Below, piece by piece: positions 43,107 through 51,333 of a stretch of DNA of 64,000 nt (the first letter of the stretch is position 1; every line of letters begins with the position of its first letter). The notes beneath the pieces are model-generated. The model made no database searches. It worked only from the letters and a program-made list of their open reading frames with translations, and had not been told where the DNA came from. This stretch comes from Paludibacteraceae bacterium (lineage in GTDB: Bacteria; Bacteroidota; Bacteroidia; Bacteroidales; Paludibacteraceae): assembly GCA_017553575.1 (NCBI GenBank), contig JAFZKQ010000074.1, positions 83,005 to 147,004 on the forward strand, given 5' to 3'. The position numbers and the translations under genes were made by a program.

Positions 43107-44621
43107 ATGAATGACGATAGAATAAAAGTAATAGCCCGTTCTTCCCAGTTGTCGTTATTGCAAGTGGAGGAGGTTTTTTCCCTTATGGGCAGTCTGAATT
43201 ATGAATTGATTGTGCATGAATCGTATGGCGACAAACATAAAGAGGTGTCGTTGATGGATGCTCATATTCCGGCAGACTTTTTCACGAGGGAACTGGATGT
43301 AGCTGTGCTGGATGGTACAGCGGATATAGCCATCCATTCCGCCAAGGACCTTCCCTTCCCTATTCCCGATGGATTGGAGATATATGCGTTAACGGCCGCA
43401 TCAGACAAAACGGACTCTTTGGTCAGCATAAACAACCAGACATTGGCTGAACTTCCCTCTGGAGCGAGGATTGCTACAAGTTCGGCCAAGCGGAAACAGG
43501 AGTTGCTGAAGATACGGGGCGATCTTAAGATAGTCACGGTCCGTGGTACGATAGAAGAACGAATTGCACAATTGGATCACCATGATTTTGAGGCTCTTAT
43601 CGTTGCTACTTGTGCTCTCCATCGATTGAATCTAAGTCATAGGATCGCAGAACCGCTTCCTTTCGGGACGCACCCCTTGCAAGGGCATATTGCCATCGTC
43701 GGGCGAAAGGGGAATCAAGGGCTCAAAGATCTTTTTGCTAATTTGCCTTTTCATCGACAAAACGGCTCTTCTACGCAGGCTTTTTATTTGAATGGGAAAG
43801 AGATTCCTTCTATTGTCTCCCAATTGTTAGACCGTGGTTTTGACGGCGAGTCACCCGTTAAACTAATTTGTCAGTTGAACGAAACCACGCAGAAAGAGTA
43901 TTTCTTTCTTTTGGATGAATTGAAGCACACGTTGATTCATTCCTCACAGCCTGTTTTGTTCTTGTTGGGCGGTTCCATAAAGTTTCCAAAGGATGAGAGA
44001 AGGGTATTGGTAACAGGCACCTCCACTTCTTGGGGTGAACAACGGGGGCGAGTGACACACACTCCACTGATCAGGACTGAAGCCATCCAGATAAATCCAT
44101 CGAAAATCCGAGGCATAGACTCCTTCGATTATATCGTGTTTACCAGTCGCCACGGCGTGAAATATTTCAAAGAGTTGTGGGGTGCGGATCTGTGCATCGC
44201 TAACATAGAGAAAATTAAGTTCGTCAGTGTCGGCGAAGTCACCACCCATGGCTTGAACCAACTGGGCATCACACCGATTTATGAATCGGAAACAGAGTCG
44301 GCCGAAGGAATCATCGATTATTTTAAGCAAAACAATATCGTGGGGAAAAAGATTCTTCTGCCCCGTTCTGCGATCGGCTTGACCATTCTGCCACAAGAAC
44401 TGAAAGCGATGGGTAATGAGGTGGTGGATCTACCCATCTATAATACTCTCATCAATACGGATCATCTCCTGATGGATGATTTCGCTGATTTTAACGAGAT
44501 ACTTTTCTCTTCCCCTTCTGGTGTTGCGGCTTTCAGATTCCTTTATGGAAGCTTGCCGGAGGAGATACCTCTGACTTGCAAGGGGAAGACCACCGAGAAA
44601 AAAATAGTTGATTCATTATAA
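43107..44621 (+). CDS. Fused porphobilinogen deaminase-like/uroporphyrinogen-III synthase, HemC truncated
   Basis: 504-aa fusion. Residues 1 to about 215 match HemC domains 1-2: VIARSSQLSLLQ, catalytic Asp81 in HSAKDLP, ATSSAKRKQEL, VRGTIEERI, PLQGHIAIVGRKGN. HemC domain 3, which carries the cysteine that binds the dipyrromethane cofactor, is absent; instead residues about 222-292 (LNGKEIPSIVSQLLDRGF, ESPVKLICQLNETTQ, PVLFLLGGSIKF) resemble the C-terminal half of a CobA/SUMT methyltransferase. Residues about 297-504 match HemD (RRVLVTGTSTSWGEQ, DYIVFTSRHGVKYF, ILFSSPSGVAAF). The gene lies between hemE and hemB. Deaminase activity in the usual way is doubtful. Confidence 0.8.
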   Translation: MNDDRIKVIARSSQLSLLQVEEVFSLMGSLNYELIVHESYGDKHKEVSLMDAHIPADFFTRELDVAVLDGTADIAIHSAKDLPFPIPDGLEIYALTAASDKTDSLVSINNQTLAELPSGARIATSSAKRKQELLKIRGDLKIVTVRGTIEERIAQLDHHDFEALIVATCALHRLNLSHRIAEPLPFGTHPLQGHIAIVGRKGNQGLKDLFANLPFHRQNGSSTQAFYLNGKEIPSIVSQLLDRGFDGESPVKLICQLNETTQKEYFFLLDELKHTLIHSSQPVLFLLGGSIKFPKDERRVLVTGTSTSWGEQRGRVTHTPLIRTEAIQINPSKIRGIDSFDYIVFTSRHGVKYFKELWGADLCIANIEKIKFVSVGEVTTHGLNQLGITPIYESETESAEGIIDYFKQNNIVGKKILLPRSAIGLTILPQELKAMGNEVVDLPIYNTLINTDHLLMDDFADFNEILFSSPSGVAAFRFLYGSLPEEIPLTCKGKTTEKKIVDSL

Positions 44622-44632
44622 ACAAATAAGAC

Positions 44633-45595
44633 ATGAAACGATTCAGACCGTTGAGAATTTCACAGATAGTACGCGACCAATATGCGGATGTCCCTTCTAT
44701 CACTCCTGATACATTCATCTATCCTTATTTTGTGATGGATGGAACAGGCAAGAAAGAGCCGATTGCGACGATGGAAGGAGTCTATCGCTTTTCCATCGAT
44801 GAACTTCTTGTCGATATAGAAGAGTTGTTGGCGTTGGGAATAAACAAAGTATTGTTGTTTGGCGTTGTCCCCAAGGAGGAGAAAGATGAACGGGGCACGG
44901 CGGCTTATAGGCCGGACAACATCATCAGCAAGGCTGTGCGGTCGATAAAAGAGCGTTTTCCGCAGGTCGTGGTTTTTACAGATATATGTTTGTGTGAATA
45001 TACCTCGCACGGCCATTGTGGGTTGCTTTGCAACTGTGACGTGGACAATGATTCGACACTTCCGTTATTGGCAGAAATGGCTTATCAGCATGCGTTGGCG
45101 GGTGCGGATTTCGTGGCTCCCTCTGCCATGATGGATGGTCAAATCGAAGCACTCAGGAAAAAATTAGATCAAGAAGGACTTCAAGGCACTAAGATATTGG
45201 CTTACTCGGCTAAATATGCTTCCGCCTATTATGGCCCTTTCCGTGATGCGGCTGACAGTGCCCCATCTTTTGGAGATCGAAAAACTTACCAAATGGATTT
45301 CCGTACGATGGATCAAGGAATTGAGGAAATAGAGGCAGACATCGAGGAGGGTGCCGATTGGATTATGGTGAAGCCGGCGCTTGCCTATTTGGACATAGTT
45401 TGTCGCGCTCATCAAAAATTTCCTAACTATCCGATGGTCACTTATCAAGTGTCGGGCGAATACTCCATGCTGAAGAATGGTGCCAAACAAGGGTTCTTTG
45501 ACGAAAAGAGAATATTCTTCGAGAGCCTTGTCGCCATGAGACGAGCTGGGGCAGACTATATCATATCCTATTATGCAAAAGATTTCTTCAGATGA
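44633..45595 (+). CDS. hemB: Delta-aminolevulinic acid dehydratase (porphobilinogen synthase)
   Basis: 320 aa. Condenses two 5-aminolevulinate molecules to porphobilinogen. The zinc-binding cysteines are in DICLCEYTSHGHCGL (about 119-133), and the Schiff-base lysines in YSAKYASAYYGPFRDA (about 196) and DWIMVKPALAYLD (about 247). Typical N-terminus MKRFRPLRISQIVRDQY. It follows hemC/D by 11 bp. Confidence 0.96.
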   Translation: MKRFRPLRISQIVRDQYADVPSITPDTFIYPYFVMDGTGKKEPIATMEGVYRFSIDELLVDIEELLALGINKVLLFGVVPKEEKDERGTAAYRPDNIISKAVRSIKERFPQVVVFTDICLCEYTSHGHCGLLCNCDVDNDSTLPLLAEMAYQHALAGADFVAPSAMMDGQIEALRKKLDQEGLQGTKILAYSAKYASAYYGPFRDAADSAPSFGDRKTYQMDFRTMDQGIEEIEADIEEGADWIMVKPALAYLDIVCRAHQKFPNYPMVTYQVSGEYSMLKNGAKQGFFDEKRIFFESLVAMRRAGADYIISYYAKDFFR

Positions 45596-45630
45596 ATTGC
45601 GGTTATAAAAAGAGGTTATAGTCAAGAGTG

Positions 45631-46518
45631 ATGATTGAGAGTCGGATAATCAATAATAAGGAGTATGGATTGCAAGAACGTGAGAAGTTGATTACGGAGT
45701 TGGTGATCAACGAAAGTACACCTCATGTTTTGCTGGCGACATGCAACCGTACTGAGTTATATTGGGGTACTGGAGAGGTGCCGACGGAGTTGGTGGAACA
45801 CCTCTTTCGTGTGGCATCGGGCTTAGAGTCCTCCATTGTGGGCGAGCGGGCTATTCAGGGACAATTGAAGCAGGCCTATATGGAAGCCATCGAGAACTAT
45901 TCTTTGTCCGCTGGATTGAACCGTTTGTTTCAACACGCCATGCACACAGGGAAGAGAGTTCGATCGGAGACGAAGATTTCGGAGGGGGCTATTTCACATA
46001 GCCAGGTGGCTGTCGATATCTTGAAGGATAAAAAGGTAGATTTCCAATCCTGTAACATTGCAGTGGTCGGGGTGAACAAATTGAATGCGGATATCCTAAA
46101 GTTCCTCCATGCCAGAAATGCGCAGAACGTAATAGTCTTCAATCGACACGAAGAGAAGGCCAAAATCTTTGCCACTCCCTATGGGTACGAAGTAAGAGGC
46201 CTGATGCAGAGCAAGGACTCGTTGAAGGATATGGATGTGTTGATAAGTGCCACATCGGCACCTTATGCCCTATTTACGAAAGCGGATTTCCCTAAGGGGA
46301 AAGAGATGTGGGTGATCGATCTCGCTTTTCCTCGCGATGTGGAAGAAGAGGTGGCTTCGCTACCCTCCGTCACGTTGTACAACATCGAGGACATCGAGGC
46401 ATTTGCCAAGAAAAATCTCAAACTACGGCAGGATGAGATAGGTAAGGCGGAGGCCATCATAGGGGAAGAATTAGAAAAATTCATGAGTTGGCAATCCCAT
46501 TCTCTTTTGAAGGAATGA
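45631..46518 (+). CDS. hemA: Glutamyl-tRNA reductase, short form
   Basis: 295 aa from ATG 45631 (a GTG start at 45628 is one codon longer). Reduces Glu-tRNA to glutamate-1-semialdehyde. The catalytic cysteine is in LLATCNRTELY (residue about 38); then VASGLESSIVGERAIQGQLK, RVRSETKIS and the NADPH-binding part (NIAVVGVNKLNADILKFLHA). The typical enzyme is about 420 aa; here the sequence ends just after EFMSWQ-type spinal helix (EKFMSWQSHSLL), so the C-terminal dimerisation domain is missing, and the N-terminal part is also condensed. Identity is firm; whether it works as a dimer is not. Confidence 0.9.
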   Translation: MIESRIINNKEYGLQEREKLITELVINESTPHVLLATCNRTELYWGTGEVPTELVEHLFRVASGLESSIVGERAIQGQLKQAYMEAIENYSLSAGLNRLFQHAMHTGKRVRSETKISEGAISHSQVAVDILKDKKVDFQSCNIAVVGVNKLNADILKFLHARNAQNVIVFNRHEEKAKIFATPYGYEVRGLMQSKDSLKDMDVLISATSAPYALFTKADFPKGKEMWVIDLAFPRDVEEEVASLPSVTLYNIEDIEAFAKKNLKLRQDEIGKAEAIIGEELEKFMSWQSHSLLKE

Positions 46519-46553
46519 TTGTCATCGGTTTACAAATCTAAAAAGTGGTTCGA

Positions 46554-47825
46554 ATGGAAAGAACAAAGTCAAAAAAGGCCTTTGAAGAGGCGATAAAATA
46601 TATTCCGGGAGGAGTGAACAGTCCGGTGCGTGCTTTGAAAGCTGTAGGTGAAACACCTCTGTTTATCGACCATGCAGCGGATAATAAAATATATGACATT
46701 GATGGCAATAGTTTTACCGATTATTGTCTGTCATGGGGTGTCTTCTTGTTGGGGCATGCCCATCCGAAGGTTAACAAAGCGGTTGTTGAGGCGGTAGGAA
46801 GAGGGACAAGTTACGGAATCCCTTCTTTGCAGGAGACGGAGCTTGCCAAGCTTGTCAACACCTGCTTCCCTACGATGCAACGTGTGCGCTTTGTCAACTC
46901 AGGCACGGAGGCCACCATGAGTGCCATTCGTTTGGCACGTGGCTATACGGGCAGGAATTATATCGTAAAGTTTGAAGGACATTACCATGGACACGCAGAC
47001 CATTTGCTTGTCAGTGCGGGCTCTGGTGTCGCTCGTTTAGGAAAATCCTCTTCAGCAGGCGTGCCGGAGAGCTTCGTCTCCCAAACCATCGTGGTTCCTT
47101 ATAATGATACTGTTGCACTAGAGCAGTTGTTCAAGGAGAAAGGGAATGAGATCGCTGCTATCATCTTGGAGCCTGTCGCTGCCAATATGGGCGTTGTTCC
47201 CCCTCAAGAGGGATATTTAAAATTCCTCAGGGAACTGACGTTACAATATCACTCGTTATTGATTTTTGATGAGGTAATAACTGGATTCCGCCTCTCCGTG
47301 GGGGGTGCGCAAAAACTCTATGGTATAGAGCCGGATCTCACGACCATTGGAAAAATCGTGGGGGGTGGATTCCCAGCCGCTGCATTTGGAGGAAAAGCAG
47401 AGATTATGCAGATGTTGGCTCCCGATGGTCCAGTCTATCAGGCGGGTACTCTTAGTGGAAATCCTATTGCCATGAGTGCCGGAATAGCGACCCTCTCAGA
47501 GTTGATGCAGGCAGGTTTTTATGATAAACTGAATGCCAAGGTGGATAAGTTCGAAAGCGAGTTGCGCGAAGCGATCCTAAACAAGGGGATGGTCTTGAAT
47601 CGGGTCGGACCTATGTTTACACTCTTCTTCAAAGAGGGCAAGGTGGAGAATTTCTCGGATGTGAGGCAGACCGACCAAGAGCGTTTTGCACGTTTCTTCC
47701 GCTATATGTTTAGTAAGGGCATCTATGTTTCTCCATCCCAATTTGAAAGCAATTTCATATCCATAAAGCATACGGAAGAGGATTTGTCCCGTTTTGTGGA
47801 TTTGACCCGTCAATTTGAGAAGTGA
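46554..47825 (+). CDS. hemL: Glutamate-1-semialdehyde 2,1-aminomutase
   Basis: PLP enzyme, about 423 aa, converting glutamate-1-semialdehyde to 5-aminolevulinate (the C5 route). Start taken at ATG 46554; the GTG at 46545 is an alternative. YIPGGVNSPVRALKAVG at the N-terminus, RFVNSGTEATMSAIRLARG for PLP phosphate binding, FDEVITGFR, and the Schiff-base lysine in TIGKIVGGGFPAAAFGG. Normal length, and 35 bp after hemA, its partner in channelled transfer of the unstable intermediate. Confidence 0.96.
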   Translation: MERTKSKKAFEEAIKYIPGGVNSPVRALKAVGETPLFIDHAADNKIYDIDGNSFTDYCLSWGVFLLGHAHPKVNKAVVEAVGRGTSYGIPSLQETELAKLVNTCFPTMQRVRFVNSGTEATMSAIRLARGYTGRNYIVKFEGHYHGHADHLLVSAGSGVARLGKSSSAGVPESFVSQTIVVPYNDTVALEQLFKEKGNEIAAIILEPVAANMGVVPPQEGYLKFLRELTLQYHSLLIFDEVITGFRLSVGGAQKLYGIEPDLTTIGKIVGGGFPAAAFGGKAEIMQMLAPDGPVYQAGTLSGNPIAMSAGIATLSELMQAGFYDKLNAKVDKFESELREAILNKGMVLNRVGPMFTLFFKEGKVENFSDVRQTDQERFARFFRYMFSKGIYVSPSQFESNFISIKHTEEDLSRFVDLTRQFEK

Positions 47826-47849
47826 CCATCCCTTTATTTAGGATAAGAC

Positions 47850-49208
47850 ATGAGTGTGCTAGAAAAATACAACGTATCGGTTCCACGATATACAAGTTAT
47901 CCTCCTGCCAATTATTTTAGGGAGATGGATGGGGCGACTTTTCTTGATGAGGTGGAGGCCTCCAACCGCATAGGCGATCGAAAGATATCGTTCTATTTAC
48001 ACCTTCCTTTCTGTAGGCGGTTGTGTTATTACTGCGGTTGTAATTCCTATTTGATGGAAGACGGTGCTACTGTATCTCAATATATCGAAGCCTTACATAA
48101 GGAGATAGATTTGGTGGCAGTTCATTTAGATAAAAGTCGTCCGATTAGCCAGATTCATTATGGAGGAGGAACTCCCACAGCAATCTCTGTTTCTCTCTTG
48201 GAAGAGCTCAACGAACATATTCTATCCCTGTTTTCTTCGATAGAAAGGCCAGAGATCTCCATCGAGTGTCATCCAGGCTACCTTTCTCGCAATGATTGGG
48301 AATCAATGGCGAAGAGTCGCTTTAACAGATTCAGCATTGGGGTGCAGGACTTCGATAAAAAGGTGTTGGAAGGCGTCGGCAGAGAATCGTCGGCATTACC
48401 TATGCAGGAAATCATGGAGATTCTTCGTTCTGCCCATGCCTCTGTGAACATGGATTTCCTCTATGGGTTGCCACGTCAGACTCCTGACTCTTTTCTGCAC
48501 AGTATAGCAAAAGCTGTTGAGCTGCATCCGGATCGGTTGGTCACATTCAGTTATGGACATGTTCCTTGGGTTTTCAAAAGGCAGGCGATTCTTGAGAAGA
48601 TGGGTCTTCCTGATGCAGAGCAGAAGCAGCAGATGTATAAGAACGCTGTTTTTTTGCTTGAGAAGGCCGGATATAAGGGCATTGGTCTGGACCACTTCGT
48701 CTTGCCCTCGGACGAACTTTATTTGGCATTGAACAACGGACAGCTTCATCGGAACTTTCAAGGATATTGCACCCTACGGACGACAGGGCAAGTCTATGCC
48801 TTGGGGGTGACTGGCATCAGTCAGTTAACATCTTGTTATGCCCAAAACACAAAGAATATAAAAGAATATATTGAGGAGGTAAATAGAGGGAACTTGCCTA
48901 TCAGAAAAGGATATCGCTTGAATAGTGATGAAAAAGTGGTCAAAGAGGTGATAGAGACTCTGATGTGCAATTATCAAATCGCATGGGAATCTGTTGCGGA
49001 TCTATTGGGAATCTCTGTTCCTGAAATCAAAAGCATCGTTCATTATGACGATTCAGCGTTGAGGAGTATGGCTGAGGATGGCATAATCCAATATGACGAC
49101 AAGGAAATAGAGATGACGGAACTGGGACATCCTTTTGTGCGCAACGTAGCGGCTTCCTTAGACCCGTTGATGCAAAAATCGACCAAACAATTTTCAAAAT
49201 CGGTATGA
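47850..49208 (+). CDS. hemN: Oxygen-independent coproporphyrinogen III oxidase
   Basis: Radical SAM enzyme of 452 aa, forming protoporphyrinogen IX without oxygen. The cluster motif CxxxCxxC is in FCRRLCYYCGCN (about 50-61), with the extra HemN cysteine (CGCN) that distinguishes true HemN from HemW. Other marks: HYGGGTPTAIS, FSIGVQDFDKKVLEGVGR and GIGLDHFVLPSDEL. Length matches E. coli HemN (457). Its stop overlaps the hemY start by 4 nt. Confidence 0.95.
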   Translation: MSVLEKYNVSVPRYTSYPPANYFREMDGATFLDEVEASNRIGDRKISFYLHLPFCRRLCYYCGCNSYLMEDGATVSQYIEALHKEIDLVAVHLDKSRPISQIHYGGGTPTAISVSLLEELNEHILSLFSSIERPEISIECHPGYLSRNDWESMAKSRFNRFSIGVQDFDKKVLEGVGRESSALPMQEIMEILRSAHASVNMDFLYGLPRQTPDSFLHSIAKAVELHPDRLVTFSYGHVPWVFKRQAILEKMGLPDAEQKQQMYKNAVFLLEKAGYKGIGLDHFVLPSDELYLALNNGQLHRNFQGYCTLRTTGQVYALGVTGISQLTSCYAQNTKNIKEYIEEVNRGNLPIRKGYRLNSDEKVVKEVIETLMCNYQIAWESVADLLGISVPEIKSIVHYDDSALRSMAEDGIIQYDDKEIEMTELGHPFVRNVAASLDPLMQKSTKQFSKSV

Positions 49209-50575
49209 ACATGAAGGAGCAGGATATCGTAATCATAGGTGCTGGAATAACAGGATTAACTTGTGCTTTCCAACTGAGAAGGAAAAATCGCGGAGTGACA
49301 CTCTTGGAATGTAAGGACAGAGTAGGTGGACAGATACAAACAGTTAAGGTGGATGGCTTCACCTTTGAGAGCGGTCCGAATACAGGGGTCGTGAAATATC
49401 CTGAGGTGGCGGAGTTGTTCGAGCAACTGTCTGGGCATTGTGAATTGGAGACCGCCTTAGAATCCAGCAAGCGTCGGTTGATATGGAAAAACGGTCAATT
49501 TTGCGAATTGCCGTCAGGTCTAATGAGTGCGATACGTACGCCTTTGTTCACCTGGCAGGACAAGTTCAGGATCTTGGGCGAACCTTGGCGAGCAAAAGGT
49601 GAGGATCCGAACGAGTCGGTCGGCGCCTTAGCGGAACGTCGTTTAGGAAAATCGTATGTCGATTATGCGGTAGACCCTTTCTTGTCGGGCGTATATGCAG
49701 GTGACCCCTATCGGTTGCCCGCCCGCTTGGCTTTACCCCGCCTATACGCATTGGAACAGCAGTATAATTCTTTTATACGAGGAAGCATAGCCAAAGCACG
49801 TATCCCCAAAACTGAGCGGGATAGGAAGGCGACGAAAAAAGTCTTTTCGGCCAAAGGAGGATTTTCCATGCTTGTCAATGCATTGACGGAGGCTATCGGC
49901 ATGGAGAATATCATAACTTCCGCAAAGGATATCACCGTTTCTCCCGATGGAAAGGGCGGTTGGGATGTCTGCTATGTAAAAAACGATGCGCAAGTCCATA
50001 TTCATGCCATGCATGTGGTGACCACTTGTGGTGCTTATGCCCTTCCGCAGTTGCTGCCTTTTGTCGATTCAACATGTATGAGTGAGTTGAGCAATTTGTA
50101 TTATGCCCCTATTGTGCAAATGGGTGTAGGCATACGCGATTGTGGCGGAAATCAATGGCAGGCGTTTGGTGGACTTGTCCCTTCTTGTGAGAAGAAGAAT
50201 TTATTAGGGATTCTCTTCCCGTCTGCCTGTTTTCAAGAGAGGGCCCCTAAAAATGGAGCGATTTTTTCTTTCTTTATCGGAGGTATCCGCCATCCCGACT
50301 ATTTGATGAAGAGTGATGAGGAACTAAATGGGTGGGTGAATGATTCATTGCATGAAATGTTGCGTTACCCATTGGGAAAGAAGGCAGATGAGATAAGGAT
50401 CTTCCGTCACGAGAAAGCCATTCCTCAATATGAAGTGACGACAGACGCCCGTTTGCGAGCCATAGACCAGTTAAAAAGGCAGTACCCGACCTTGACGATT
50501 GCCGGCAATTTGCGCGACGGCATTGGTATGGGTGACCGTATCAAGCAGGCCTATGACGTGGCAGCGCAGATATAG
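49205..50575 (+). CDS. hemY: Protoporphyrinogen oxidase, HemY type
   Basis: FAD flavoprotein, 456 aa (also called HemG in some annotations). The FAD dinucleotide motif is DIVIIGAGITGLTCAFQL (about 7-24), then DRVGGQIQT and FESGPNTG; the C-terminal LTIAGNLRDGIGMGDRI binds FAD again. It oxidises protoporphyrinogen IX to protoporphyrin IX, membrane associated. It overlaps hemN by 4 nt. Classical HemY uses oxygen; in this probable anaerobe the electron acceptor is uncertain. No ferrochelatase gene follows; a terminator closes the operon. Confidence 0.92.
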   Translation: MNMKEQDIVIIGAGITGLTCAFQLRRKNRGVTLLECKDRVGGQIQTVKVDGFTFESGPNTGVVKYPEVAELFEQLSGHCELETALESSKRRLIWKNGQFCELPSGLMSAIRTPLFTWQDKFRILGEPWRAKGEDPNESVGALAERRLGKSYVDYAVDPFLSGVYAGDPYRLPARLALPRLYALEQQYNSFIRGSIAKARIPKTERDRKATKKVFSAKGGFSMLVNALTEAIGMENIITSAKDITVSPDGKGGWDVCYVKNDAQVHIHAMHVVTTCGAYALPQLLPFVDSTCMSELSNLYYAPIVQMGVGIRDCGGNQWQAFGGLVPSCEKKNLLGILFPSACFQERAPKNGAIFSFFIGGIRHPDYLMKSDEELNGWVNDSLHEMLRYPLGKKADEIRIFRHEKAIPQYEVTTDARLRAIDQLKRQYPTLTIAGNLRDGIGMGDRIKQAYDVAAQI

Positions 50576-50589
50576 TCGACTCGATATTT

Positions 50590-50638
50590 CGCCCCTGCAT
50601 CTGTTTCCTTCTTGGGATTCGGTAGGGGCGGCTTTTTT
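50590..50638 (+). terminator. Terminator of the heme operon
   Basis: CGCCCCT (50590-50596) with AGGGGCG (50624-50630), long loop, then GCTTTTTT. Lies 15 bp beyond hemY. Confidence 0.6.
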
Positions 50639-50890
50639 ATAGCCAACGCGGTAGATTTTTGAAGGGTTGGGTCATACAAATATCACCTATTATTTCGCTT
50701 TTTTCTCCCACGATGTGAATCGTGAAAGGGCATCACTGGACTTTGTTTGCCACAATTTTTTTATACACAGGGCTAAAATGCGGACAATCTAAATATAAAT
50801 TATTAAATTCGCATAATTATATGTATAGGTCGTATTGTTTATCCTAATTTAGGGGTAGAGACGGTAGATGCAAACAATGAGTTTCAGAAG
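50639..50890. other. Intergenic region before dut
   Basis: About 250 bp, AT-rich. One exact TTATACACA (50761-50769) occurs but without companions. No clear promoter or gene. Confidence 0.4.
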
Positions 50891-51325
50891 ATGAAAATAG
50901 CAGTTATCAATAAGTCAAAACATCCATTGCCAGAGTATGCCACCGAATTGTCGGCAGGCTTGGATCTCCGTGCCAATTTGGAGGAACCTGTGGTCATCCA
51001 TCCTTTAGAGAGGAAGATGGTTCCTACGGGACTTTTCATCGCCTTGCCCAAGGGCTATGAGGCGCAAATCAGGCCCCGTAGCGGTTTGGCGGCGAAGCAC
51101 GGCATCACCGTCCTCAATTCTCCTGGTACCATCGATGCTGACTATAGAGGCGAGATAAAAGTCATTTTGGTGAACCTTTCCAATGAGCCTTTCCAGATAG
51201 AGGACGGCGAGAGGATTTGCCAAATGGTAGTTGCACAACATGCCGTTGTGGAGTGGCAGCCTTGCACACAACTCGATTCGACTGATCGGGGAGAAGGCGG
51301 ATTCGGTCACACGGGGGCAAAATAA
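50891..51325 (+). CDS. dut: dUTP diphosphatase
   Basis: 144 aa. Hydrolyses dUTP to dUMP and pyrophosphate, preventing uracil incorporation. All five trimeric dUTPase motifs are seen: [41 protein letters not shown] and [13 protein letters not shown]. It is the first gene of a plus-strand run with a TPR protein 8 bp downstream. Confidence 0.97.
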   Translation: MKIAVINKSKHPLPEYATELSAGLDLRANLEEPVVIHPLERKMVPTGLFIALPKGYEAQIRPRSGLAAKHGITVLNSPGTIDADYRGEIKVILVNLSNEPFQIEDGERICQMVVAQHAVVEWQPCTQLDSTDRGEGGFGHTGAK

Positions 51326-51333
51326 GAAGGTTT

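Noticed and set aside
50761..50769. Single TTATACACA DnaA-like box before dut
   Set aside because: Only one isolated match, so no basis for an origin here.
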